DNA from: Gottfriedia sp049568075
GTDB taxonomy: Bacteria > Bacillota > Bacilli > Bacillales > Bacillaceae_G
Assembly: GCA_049568075.1 (NCBI GenBank)
Contig: CP144911.1
Reading direction: 5' to 3' (one strand)
DNA length: 64,000 nucleotides
Part shown: positions 1 through 7,568 of the stretch, piece by piece
How positions within the stretch are numbered: the first letter of the stretch is position 1
Layout: every line of letters begins with the position of its first letter
Position numbers and translations under genes: made by a program
Notes under the pieces: model-generated
The model's database searches: none
What the model was told of the DNA's origin: nothing
Seen by the model: the letters and a program-made list of their open reading frames with translations, nothing else

Positions 1-219
1 CATTTATACGATTTAACATTAATAGTTCATCATTACGTTTGATAAAACATAAAGTATATTTCACAAATTCCCACTTACCTTTCAAGCATATTAGTAAATT
101 TTATTCCTATTAATTATGGCATAATTTGCTAGTATTTTGTTCGTAAAACAACTTTACTAATTATTTAGAATATTTTAAAATTTAATTAATATATTAGAAC
201 TACAAAGGAGAGGTGTGTT

Positions 220-414
220 GTGGATCAATCAAATATTATCGATTTAAACCAGTATAGAAAATTAAAAAAACATAGATCAGAATCCTTCGCTTTTCGCGTA
301 AAATTTGATGAAACGGCATATAAAGATGCATTAATGTTATTAATTTTTACATGCTCTTTAGCTGTATTATCTTTCTTTTTTATCTTTTATTTTATTTACA
401 AAATAATTAACTAA
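220..414 (+). CDS. Small single-pass membrane protein, unknown
   Basis: I do not recognise this 64-residue protein. The first 30 residues are polar and basic (around LNQYRKLKKHR). One predicted membrane helix spans about residues 37-60, and a short lysine-containing tail follows, so it is probably a single-pass inner-membrane protein. The GTG start was chosen because an AAAGGAGAGG ribosome binding site lies a few bases upstream. It is the only plus-strand gene at this end of the window and converges on brxB, with a strong stem-loop between them. The upstream 219 bases are AT-rich and hold no other gene that I can see. Function cannot be inferred. Confidence 0.6.
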   Translation: MDQSNIIDLNQYRKLKKHRSESFAFRVKFDETAYKDALMLLIFTCSLAVLSFFFIFYFIYKIIN

Positions 415-460
415 AACGCTTCATTTGAATAACAGTTTACATAATAATAATATTATGCAC

Positions 461-510
461 AAAAAAAAGTACAAAAATTTATGGAATTCCTCCCATAAAT
501 TTTTGTACTT
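461..510. terminator. Intrinsic terminator between convergent genes
   Basis: There is a perfect 18-bp inverted repeat (arms 467-484 and 493-510, 8-nt loop). An A-run at 461-468 becomes a U-tract on the minus strand, so it should end brxB transcription. It also sits downstream of the plus-strand gene ending at 414. Confidence 0.85.
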
Positions 511-516
511 ATTTAA

Positions 517-954
517 TTAAATTTCTTCACAAAATTGATCGAAGTAATTTTGAAGTTTTTGAATGACTTGCATTGGATCATGACCTTCAATTTCATGACG
601 CTCCACCATTGCTACAAGCTCACCGTCTTTTAAAAGTGCAAATGACGGAGATGATGGTGCTTTACCAGTAAAAAATTCACGGGCTCTTGCAGTAGCTTCT
701 TTATCTTGCCCAGCAAACACAGTTACTAATTGGTCAGGTCTTGCATCATAGTGCACTGAATGTGCTGCTGCAGGACGAGCAATACCACCAGCACAACCAC
801 ATACTGAGTTTACCATTACAAGTGTAGTGCCTTTCTTTTCTAGAGCTTTTTCTACTTCCTCAGGTGTTTTTAACTCTGCATAACCAGCCGCTACGATTTC
901 TTGACGTGCAGTATGGACAACATCATTCATAAAAAAATTAAAATTCATATTCAT
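517..954 (-). CDS. brxB: Bacilliredoxin BrxB (YqiW/YphP family)
   Basis: This is a 145-residue cytoplasmic thiol-disulfide protein of the BrxA/BrxB (DUF1094) family. In Bacillus these proteins remove bacillithiol from S-bacillithiolated proteins during oxidative stress. The family active site is visible as SVCGCAGG near residues 51-58, and the family-typical block GQDKEATARAREFF follows. Length is normal. The ATG at 954 has an AAGGAG site 8 bases upstream. I assign it to BrxB rather than BrxA because the B. subtilis yqiW gene also lies beside the branched-chain keto acid dehydrogenase locus, which begins about 3 kb away here. It appears monocistronic, with its own terminator downstream. Confidence 0.9.
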   Translation of the reverse strand: MNMNFNFFMNDVVHTARQEIVAAGYAELKTPEEVEKALEKKGTTLVMVNSVCGCAGGIARPAAAHSVHYDARPDQLVTVFAGQDKEATARAREFFTGKAPSSPSFALLKDGELVAMVERHEIEGHDPMQVIQKLQNYFDQFCEEI

Positions 955-1064
955 TTCATCTACTCCTTACATGCTTTTTTTCATCTTACCAATTTAGCGG
1001 CTATTAATTCAAGCTTTTGAACCTGCTAGTTTTATTATTTCAAATGAATCTTTAAACGCCGTAA

Positions 1065-1376
1065 TTATTCATCCACTAACTCTACAATTAAATTCGGTAA
1101 ATGAGCTAATGTAGATATGGCGTATTGGTAATCTTCATTTAATTCTTCAACAACACGTATAACAGTGACGAAAGGATTTTTTACGACAAACTGATCAATC
1201 TTTTCCACATCTCCCGCAATAAATAAAACTTTTGCATCAATTTTATTTTTTAATCCGATTGAATGTAATGTGGATAATACATTTTTCATTAGCTCTTCTT
1301 CTTGCTCACTAGCACCTTCTAATATCACACAGTCCCAACTTAATAACTTAAGCTGATCAAAAAGAAGTTCGTCCAT
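1065..1376 (-). CDS. Hypothetical small protein
   Basis: This is an unrecognised 103-residue soluble protein, acidic in its N-terminal half. The pattern of alternating hydrophobic strands (WDCVILEG, KVLFIAGDV, FVTVIRVV, LPNLIVELV) suggests a small alpha/beta fold. The reading frame extends further upstream, but the ATG at 1376 is preceded by GGAGGGAGAG at ideal spacing, so I use that start. No signal peptide or membrane helix is seen. It lies between brxB and another unknown gene and has no clear partner. Confidence 0.6.
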   Translation of the reverse strand: MDELLFDQLKLLSWDCVILEGASEQEEELMKNVLSTLHSIGLKNKIDAKVLFIAGDVEKIDQFVVKNPFVTVIRVVEELNEDYQYAISTLAHLPNLIVELVDE

Positions 1377-1467
1377 ATCTCTCCCTCCATATCGCTTGTT
1401 TATACAAATATATGAGGAAATGAACGAAAGCATACTTTTTTAGTATGAAATGAAAAAACTCTAATAT

Positions 1468-1716
1468 TTAAGCTTCACCAATGCCAAATGCCAATATTAA
1501 AAAGAAGAAGAAAATAAAGGAGATAATATTTAAGAAGGCACCAAGAATGATATTTGATATTTTTTTTGAAAGGAATGCAAAAATTACGCCTGTTATTGAT
1601 AAGATTAAGAAACACAAAAGGAATATGCCCAGTTGTTTAGTGTGATCACTGATAAAAAGAGCTATAACAATACTGATACCAACCATCATTAAAGAAAGCC
1701 TACCATATTTATTCAA
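1468..1716 (-). CDS. Small integral membrane protein, unknown
   Basis: This 82-residue hydrophobic protein has three predicted membrane helices (about residues 7-24, 27-50 and 55-80) and a short basic stretch (SKK) between the second and third. The TTG start at 1716 follows a GGGGAG site. I do not recognise the family. It precedes the 1065-1376 gene on the same strand, with about 90 bases between them, so the two may share a transcript. Confidence 0.5.
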   Translation of the reverse strand: MNKYGRLSLMMVGISIVIALFISDHTKQLGIFLLCFLILSITGVIFAFLSKKISNIILGAFLNIISFIFFFFLILAFGIGEA

Positions 1717-1821
1717 CTAACTCCCCATCCTCGCTATTTTTATTCTTACATTAAATGTATCACAATTAGCTACTGGAAATGGATGGAAAAATAAAAATAA
1801 CAACTTAACGCTCTGAAAGAA

Positions 1822-1848
1822 AAAAGAACGCTTTAAAAGCGTTCTTTT
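1822..1848 (-). terminator. Intrinsic terminator of the MFS gene
   Basis: There is a perfect 11-bp inverted repeat (1822-1832 / 1838-1848) with a U-rich tail on the minus strand. The stem overlaps the stop codon of the MFS transporter gene. Confidence 0.85.
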
Positions 1849-3097
1849 AAGAATTAACAGTTAATTTTGCATCCGATTCAACCTTGACTGCATTTCTTTT
1901 TTGAAAAAGTCGATTTACAAAATACATCATTGGAAAACTTATAAAAGCGATTGCACTAATTATAACAAATCCACGTCCGCCATTTTCATATCCGAAGTAA
2001 GCTAGTAGACTTCCACCAAGCGCTGGACCGAAAACGAAACCGAGTTTTGAGAATCCCATTGCCCCAAAATAAGTTCCCTTTAATTCTTCAGGAGCAAGCT
2101 GATCGACAAATACATCTGTAAATGTAAATGCAAATATTTCTCCTACAGTTAACACTATCATAACGATTGCTAATAAGAAAAAGTTAGTAAATAATCCAAA
2201 TCCAGCAACAGCTAAACTAACAATCACATTACCAATCATCATAGATACAGTAGGTGAAAAATTCTTCATTCTACTTACAATTGGGAATTGAAGTATGACT
2301 ACAGTTACTGCATTGATTGTTGTTAAATAAGCATACAGTTTAACCCCATTATGAAACTGTGGTGCATTCGCAAAATATTGAGACATTGTTGAAAAGCTTT
2401 GTGAATAACCAAGTCCATAAAAACAGATTGTTAGAATCGTTAAAGCAAAGATGATATCCTTACGTAAAATTGAAAACGACGCCTTCATCGAAACTTTGTT
2501 AGTTGCTGAAGCAGATTTACCTTCTCCAATTTTATACTTTGATAACATAAATAATAATGTTAAACCATAAAAAAAGTACACAATCCCAGATAATACAAAT
2601 GGCAATGTGCTTTTTGAGCTTCCTAGATATAAACCAACTAAAGGTCCTACTGCAACTCCAACATTAATAGCTGCATATCGCAAATTAAAGACTAACAGTT
2701 TTGATTTCTCGTCAGTTAAATCAGAAAGTAATGCTCTTGAAGAAGGTTCAAAAAATGATGAACAAATATTTAAGATCGAGTTCAGCACAAAAAACCAGGC
2801 GAATGAATTTCCTAGTCCAAAACCAACTAATGTAATAGACCATAAGAAAATACTCGATAATAAAATAGTTTTCCTTCCAATACGATCAGAAAGAGTTCCT
2901 CCTATAAAACTGAAAAATACCCCTAAAAAAGATGAAACTGTTAACATAAGCCCAACCATTGCAGGTGAGATATGTTTAACTGAAGTTAAATAAATAGCTA
3001 AAAACGGCATACTTACTGTGCTAGCAAATCTAACGAATAACGTTCCAATAACGATATTCCAAGCAACAGGATGTACGGCAGATAAATTTTTAAACAT
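1847..3097 (-). CDS. MFS family efflux transporter
   Basis: This 416-residue polytopic inner-membrane protein has about 12 predicted helices and the size of a drug:proton antiporter of the major facilitator superfamily. The loop 2-3 signature is visible as GTLSDRIGRK near residues 67-76, and a related second-half motif occurs near residue 296. Substrate cannot be told from sequence; family relatives export drugs or small metabolites. The ATG at 3097 follows a GGGGGGAT site. Regulation is suggested by a sigma-A-like promoter whose -10 hexamer lies inside a perfect dyad (3130-3151). No repressor gene is adjacent. The gene is probably monocistronic. Confidence 0.85.
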   Translation of the reverse strand: MFKNLSAVHPVAWNIVIGTLFVRFASTVSMPFLAIYLTSVKHISPAMVGLMLTVSSFLGVFFSFIGGTLSDRIGRKTILLSSIFLWSITLVGFGLGNSFAWFFVLNSILNICSSFFEPSSRALLSDLTDEKSKLLVFNLRYAAINVGVAVGPLVGLYLGSSKSTLPFVLSGIVYFFYGLTLLFMLSKYKIGEGKSASATNKVSMKASFSILRKDIIFALTILTICFYGLGYSQSFSTMSQYFANAPQFHNGVKLYAYLTTINAVTVVILQFPIVSRMKNFSPTVSMMIGNVIVSLAVAGFGLFTNFFLLAIVMIVLTVGEIFAFTFTDVFVDQLAPEELKGTYFGAMGFSKLGFVFGPALGGSLLAYFGYENGGRGFVIISAIAFISFPMMYFVNRLFQKRNAVKVESDAKLTVNS

Positions 3098-3129
3098 CTT
3101 ATCCCCCCTATTTCTCTAAGATGTCACAT

Positions 3130-3166
3130 ATTTGTAAATTATCTTACAAATGTTACAGTTTGTAAA
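3130..3166 (-). promoter_or_regulatory. MFS promoter with overlapping palindromic operator
   Basis: On the minus strand, TTTACA (3161-3166) is separated by 17 bases from GATAAT (3138-3143), a good sigma-A promoter. A perfect palindrome, ATTTGTAA-N6-TTACAAAT (3130-3151), is centred exactly on the -10. That is the expected layout for a repressor operator of the TetR/MarR/PadR type. The repressor is not identified. Confidence 0.6.
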
Positions 3167-3268
3167 GATTTTAGTCCACAGATCTAAAAGTGAGCCGGAT
3201 GTTGAGTAAAGGAAAATGGTATTCAAGAAGGCTGGAAAAAGAGGATAATAAGGAAGAGGAATGGCATC

Positions 3269-3745
3269 CTATTCCCTATTGTTTTTCATATTTCGATACA
3301 GATTGTCTTTTAATATTGCCATGAATCGGTTTTTACTATTATCAATCACTTCGAAGCCGTATTTGCGATATAAGTTGTGAGCATCTCTTGTTTTAAGCAT
3401 GAATATCCTTACTGTTGATAGTTTTTCATAACCCATGATTTCTTCCATAAGCCATTTTGATAAGCCTTGTTTACGGTATTCTGGGAGAATAAATACGTCT
3501 GCTAAATAAGCAAATGTGACGCCATCTGATACTACTCTTGCGAAGCCTACTTGGGTAGGATCACTTTCTCCTGGTTTCCCCTTGTAAACACCAAAACAGA
3601 ATGATCCTTTGATAAATCGATCAATATATTCGTAAGGAATTTCATTTGCCCAATATGATTCTTTGTCTAAAAAGTTATAAATAACGTCTCTGTTTAATAA
3701 TTCTTTATTCGTTGATATGTAATAACCATTTTGTTCAACTAGCAT
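3269..3745 (-). CDS. GNAT family N-acetyltransferase
   Basis: This 158-residue cytoplasmic protein has a GNAT fold. The acetyl-CoA binding region is visible as YRKQGLSKWLMEEI, and the C-terminal signature DAHNLYRKYGFE follows. The acceptor substrate is unknown. The frame opens five codons earlier at a GTG, but the ribosome binding site GGAGGAG would then lie inside the coding sequence, so the ATG at 3745 is preferred. The gene stands alone on the minus strand between the MFS transporter and the bkd operon. Confidence 0.8.
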   Translation of the reverse strand: MLVEQNGYYISTNKELLNRDVIYNFLDKESYWANEIPYEYIDRFIKGSFCFGVYKGKPGESDPTQVGFARVVSDGVTFAYLADVFILPEYRKQGLSKWLMEEIMGYEKLSTVRIFMLKTRDAHNLYRKYGFEVIDNSKNRFMAILKDNLYRNMKNNRE

Positions 3746-3907
3746 AAATTTCTCCTCCACCCATTTTTAAAAAAATACAGAATTTTATAATTATTAATTT
3801 TATCATAAGTCACTAAAAAAGAGCTATTTTATAATTCAGGATAGAGGCTCAATTTTATTGAAAAAATAACTTGTTTAATTACATGGGGTATCTCGATGGC
3901 GTTTGTC

Positions 3908-4040
3908 ATTATTGCTGTTTTCTAATTTTAATTGCGGTTTTGCTATTTTTATTTGTACCTACACTTTTAATTGCTGTTTTACTAATTTTATTTGCAGTTT
4001 CCCTATTTTTATTTTCAGCTCCTCTATCTTTATTGCACCT
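3908..4040. repeat. Imperfect ~21-nt tandem array (GCAAATAAA family)
   Basis: Read on the minus strand, units of about 18-22 nt repeat roughly seven times. Each starts with GCAA(A/T)TAAA and is followed by a purine-rich stretch. The same unit family makes a second array at 47053-47210. A reading frame across this stretch (3871-4104, plus) encodes a repetitive hydrophobic peptide with no ribosome binding site, and I regard it as non-coding. Confidence 0.6.
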
Positions 4041-4066
4041 CCCACGACGATCAAAATCACATAAAA

Positions 4067-4095
4067 AAAGAGGTTGCCCTAATGACAACCTCTTT
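4067..4095 (-). terminator. Terminator of the bkd operon
   Basis: There is a 10-bp perfect stem (4067-4076 / 4086-4095) followed on the minus strand by a run of seven U. It lies just after the bkdB stop codon and ends the ptb-bkdB transcript. Confidence 0.85.
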
Positions 4096-4105
4096 CGTTT
4101 ATAAA

Positions 4106-5440
4106 TTAATATACATTCGTATTTTCTTTTGTTGTATTTTCTAGGATTTCTTTTACTCTTCCTAAGAATTTACCACAAATGAATCCATCAAGTACACGGT
4201 GATCAAGTGATAAGCATAGGTTAACCATATCACGAACACCAATCATTCCGTTTACAACAGCTGGACGTTTTACGATGCTTTCAATTTGTAAAATTGCAGC
4301 TTGTGGGTAGTTAATGATACCCGCGCTTTGAACACTACCAAATGATCCAGTGTTATTTACTGTGAATGTGCCACCTTGCATTTCGTCTGATTTTAATTTA
4401 CCAGTACGAACTTTTGTAGCTAATTCAGTAATTTCACGTGCGATACCTTTGATTGTTTTCTCATCAGCATTTTTAATTACTGGAACAAATAATGCATCGT
4501 CTGTTGCAACAGCGATCGATAAGTTAATATCTTTCTTTTGGATGATTTTGTCTCCAGCCCACATTGAATTAATCATTGGGTATTCTTTAAGTGCTTGCGC
4601 TACAGCTTTAACAAAGAATGCGAAGAATGTTAAAGAGAAGCCTTCTTTTTTCTTGAAAGAATCTTTCAGGCTGTTTCTGTAATTTACTAAGTTTGTAACA
4701 TCTACTTCGATCATCATCCAAGCATGTGGTGCTTCATGTTTACTACGTAACATATTTGATGCAATTGCTTTACGTACGCCTGTAACTGGAATTTCAATAT
4801 CACCAACTGCTGTTGGAATAACAGGTGCTGGTGCTGCAGTAGGTGCTGTAGCTACTTGGGCAGCAGGAGCAGTTTGTGCTACAACTGGTTGATTTGTAGC
4901 TTCAACTGCAACAGGTGCTGGTGCCGCTTGTGGTACACCATTTGCGATTGCATTTAAAACGTCTTTTCGAGTAACTCGACCTTCATTTCCTGTACCTGGA
5001 ATTAATGAAAGATCAAGATTATTTTCTTGTGCTAAACGAAGTACAGCTGGAGAAAAACGTACTTTACCAGACTCATCAGTTTTAGCAATAGTTTGAACCG
5101 GTGCAGCAGCTACAGGAGTTTGTGCTGGTGCTACAGGTGCCGCTTTTTCAGCTGGTTTAGTTTCTTCGATTGTTGTAGCAGCTACTTCACTAGAAGCTCC
5201 TTCAACTTCAATCGTACAAATGATTTCACCAACAGCTAAAGTTTCACCTTCATTTGCGATTAATTCTTTAATCACACCAGTAAATGAAGATGGTACTTCA
5301 GCATTAACTTTATCTGTCATAACTTCAGCAAGTGGATCGTATTTATTTACACGATCTCCTACTTTTACTAACCAAGTACTGATTGTACCCTCTGTTACAC
5401 TTTCACCTAATTGAGGCATTTTAATATTTTCGATCATCAT
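4106..5440 (-). CDS. bkdB: Branched-chain 2-oxoacid dehydrogenase E2 (lipoamide acyltransferase)
   Basis: This is the E2 core of the branched-chain 2-oxoacid dehydrogenase complex. It moves branched acyl groups from E1 to CoA via a swinging lipoyl arm. The protein has 444 residues. An N-terminal lipoyl domain has the modified lysine in TDKVNAEV (about K44). An Ala/Pro/Val-rich linker and a peripheral subunit-binding domain (about residues 130-165, ending EGRVTRKDVL) follow, then the catalytic acyltransferase domain with the histidine in LDHRVLDG near the C-terminus. The frame opens at an upstream TTG, but the GGGGG ribosome binding site lies inside that extension, so the ATG at 5440 (or the next codon, also ATG) is preferred. 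It is the last gene of the operon. Confidence 0.95.
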   Translation of the reverse strand: MMIENIKMPQLGESVTEGTISTWLVKVGDRVNKYDPLAEVMTDKVNAEVPSSFTGVIKELIANEGETLAVGEIICTIEVEGASSEVAATTIEETKPAEKAAPVAPAQTPVAAAPVQTIAKTDESGKVRFSPAVLRLAQENNLDLSLIPGTGNEGRVTRKDVLNAIANGVPQAAPAPVAVEATNQPVVAQTAPAAQVATAPTAAPAPVIPTAVGDIEIPVTGVRKAIASNMLRSKHEAPHAWMMIEVDVTNLVNYRNSLKDSFKKKEGFSLTFFAFFVKAVAQALKEYPMINSMWAGDKIIQKKDINLSIAVATDDALFVPVIKNADEKTIKGIAREITELATKVRTGKLKSDEMQGGTFTVNNTGSFGSVQSAGIINYPQAAILQIESIVKRPAVVNGMIGVRDMVNLCLSLDHRVLDGFICGKFLGRVKEILENTTKENTNVY

Positions 5441-5467
5441 TATGTCCCCCTTTTTCAAACAGTGCCA

Positions 5468-6451
5468 TTAAAATGCTGCAAGTTCTCTAGCCGCTTTTTC
5501 TACTTTATCTGGATTAACCATGAAGAATTTTTCCATTGTTGGAGAATAAGGCATTGCCGGAACATCAGGGCCAGCAAGGCGTGCGATTGGCGCATCTAAT
5601 TCAAATAAGCAATTTTCAGCAATAATTGCTGCAACTTCGCTCATTATACTTCCTTCTTTATTATCTTCAGTTACTAATAAAACTTTTCCTGTTTTAGAAG
5701 CAGCTTCGATAATAGATTCTTTATCTAATGGATAAATTGTACGTAAGTCTAAAACATGTACAGAAATACCATCTTGAGCTAATTTTTCAGCAGCTTGAAG
5801 AGCAAAATGTACACATAATCCGTAAGTGATGATTGTGATATCTTCACCTTCACGTTTTACATCAGCTTTTCCAATTGGAAGTACATAATCAGTTTCAGGT
5901 ACTTCACCTTTAATTAAACGATAAGCACGTTTATGCTCAAAGAAAATTACTGGGTCGTTATCACGAATTGCTGCTTTTAATAAACCTTTTACATCATAAG
6001 GAGTAGAAGGCATTACAATTTTTAATCCTGGTTGACCTGCAAATACCTTCTCAACAGATTGAGAGTGATAAAGTGCACCGTGTACACCGCCTCCATAAGG
6101 AGCACGAATAGTAATAGGACAAGTCCAGTCATTGTTTGAACGATAACGAATTCTTGATGCCTCAGAAATAATTTGGTTTACTGCAGGCATAATGAAATCA
6201 GCAAATTGCATTTCAGCTACTGGTCTAAGTCCGTACATTGCAGCACCAATACCAACACCAGCAATTGCAGATTCTGCAAGTGGTGTATCTAATACACGAT
6301 CCTCACCAAATTGATCATAAAGACCATGAGTCGCTTTAAATACTCCACCTTTTAATCCAACGTCTTCCCCTAATACAAATACCTTTGGATCGCGTTCCAT
6401 TTCCTCTTTTAACGCTAAAGTTACTGCATCTATATAAGACATTACTGCCAT
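5468..6451 (-). CDS. bkdAB: Branched-chain 2-oxoacid dehydrogenase E1 beta subunit
   Basis: This 327-residue transketolase-like beta subunit pairs with BkdAA to form the thiamine diphosphate-dependent E1. E1 decarboxylates the 2-oxo acids of Leu, Ile and Val and acylates the lipoyl group of BkdB. It shows the conserved pyrimidine-binding domain (EDVGLKGGVF, then AEMQFADFI) and the C-terminal transketolase domain (VLLVTEDNKEGS). Length is typical. The ATG at 6451 follows a GGGGG site and matches the usual N-terminus, which ends MSYIDAV. It sits 16 bases after bkdAA and 27 bases before bkdB in the operon. Confidence 0.95.
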   Translation of the reverse strand: MAVMSYIDAVTLALKEEMERDPKVFVLGEDVGLKGGVFKATHGLYDQFGEDRVLDTPLAESAIAGVGIGAAMYGLRPVAEMQFADFIMPAVNQIISEASRIRYRSNNDWTCPITIRAPYGGGVHGALYHSQSVEKVFAGQPGLKIVMPSTPYDVKGLLKAAIRDNDPVIFFEHKRAYRLIKGEVPETDYVLPIGKADVKREGEDITIITYGLCVHFALQAAEKLAQDGISVHVLDLRTIYPLDKESIIEAASKTGKVLLVTEDNKEGSIMSEVAAIIAENCLFELDAPIARLAGPDVPAMPYSPTMEKFFMVNPDKVEKAARELAAF

Positions 6452-6467
6452 ATTGTCCTACCCCCTC

Positions 6468-7472
6468 TTATTCTTCGTAAACAAACTTCAATGCATGCTC
6501 AGGTGCTGCATATGGAGCGTTTTCTGCGTAGTCAGTTGCTTCATCAACGATCGCACGAATTTTTGTATCTAATTCTTTTTCTATATCTTCTGTTAATACC
6601 CCAACTTCATGAAGGTATTTCGCAAATGTAAACAAGCAATCTTTGCTTTTTGCTTCTTCTACTTCTTCACGAGAACGGTAAATACGATCATCATCATCAC
6701 TTGAGTGTGCAGTTAGTCGATAAGATACAGCTTCGATTAATGTTGGACCTTCTCCACGACGAGCACGGTCAACTGCTTCTTTTGTTACACGATAAACTTC
6801 TAAAGGATCATTTCCATCAACAGTGAAACCAGGCATACCGTATCCAATTGCACGATCAGATACTTTTTCACATGCTAATTGCTTCTCAATCGGTACTGAG
6901 ATAGCATATTTGTTATTTTCACACATGAAAATTACTGGTAACTTATGTACACCAGCAAAGTTTGCACCTTCATGGAAATCACCTTGGTTAGAAGAACCTT
7001 CACCAAATGAAACCCATGAGACAATGTCTTTACCTTCCATTTTTGCAGCTAGAGATACACCTACAGCGTGAGGTACTTGAGTTGTAACTGGAGATGAACC
7101 TGTAACGATACGATTTTTCTTTTGTCCAAAATGACCTGGCATTTGACGTCCACCAGAGTTTGGATCTTCTGCTTTTGCAAAACCAGAAAGCATTAATTCT
7201 TTTGCTGTCATTCCGAATTGTAAAACAACGCCCATATCACGGTAATATGGTAATACGTAATCTTTTGTATTATCTAATGCATAAGCTGATCCAACTTGAG
7301 CTGCTTCTTGACCTTGACAAGAAATAACGAACGGAATTTTACCAGCACGATTTAATAACCACATACGCTCATCAATTCGACGTGCCATTAGCATTGTTTC
7401 ATACATACTAAGAACGTCATCATTTGATAGACCAAGCTGTTCATGACGGTTTGAAGTTGTAACCTTTTCCAT
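6468..7472 (-). CDS. bkdAA: Branched-chain 2-oxoacid dehydrogenase E1 alpha subunit
   Basis: This 334-residue E1 alpha subunit binds thiamine diphosphate. The TPP-binding motif is visible as GEGSSNQGDFHEGANFAG followed by ENNKYAIS, and the phosphorylation-loop-like segment RLTAHSSDDDD is typical of the family. With BkdAB it catalyses the first, committed step of branched-chain oxoacid oxidation, supplying isobutyryl-, isovaleryl- and 2-methylbutyryl-CoA. The ATG at 7472 follows AAGGGGGA. The 96-base gap to lpdV contains a 12-bp hairpin and is the longest gap between the dehydrogenase genes. Confidence 0.95.
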   Translation of the reverse strand: MEKVTTSNRHEQLGLSNDDVLSMYETMLMARRIDERMWLLNRAGKIPFVISCQGQEAAQVGSAYALDNTKDYVLPYYRDMGVVLQFGMTAKELMLSGFAKAEDPNSGGRQMPGHFGQKKNRIVTGSSPVTTQVPHAVGVSLAAKMEGKDIVSWVSFGEGSSNQGDFHEGANFAGVHKLPVIFMCENNKYAISVPIEKQLACEKVSDRAIGYGMPGFTVDGNDPLEVYRVTKEAVDRARRGEGPTLIEAVSYRLTAHSSDDDDRIYRSREEVEEAKSKDCLFTFAKYLHEVGVLTEDIEKELDTKIRAIVDEATDYAENAPYAAPEHALKFVYEE

Positions 7473-7529
7473 AAATATCCCCCTTTTACCACATACATGT
7501 GTGGAAGCGTTTTAAATCATTATAGTGAT

Positions 7530-7557
7530 GAAATGTAGAGATTGCTCTCTACATTTC
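7530..7557. other. Intercistronic stem-loop between lpdV and bkdAA
   Basis: There is a perfect 12-bp inverted repeat (7530-7541 / 7546-7557) with a 4-base loop. On the minus strand it lacks a U-tract, so it is more likely an mRNA stability or processing element than a terminator. It stands between the E3 gene and the E1/E2 genes. Confidence 0.55.
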
Positions 7558-7568
7558 AATTTTTTAAA

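Noticed and set aside
3871..4104. 77-codon plus-strand frame that looks like a hydrophobic protein
   Set aside because: It is built from the 21-nt DNA repeat, has no ribosome binding site and runs into the bkd terminator. I treat it as non-coding.
7496..7514. CcpA (cre) site between lpdV and bkdAA
   Set aside because: TGGAAGCGTT resembles the cre core, but the flanking symmetric bases do not match, so I do not call it.
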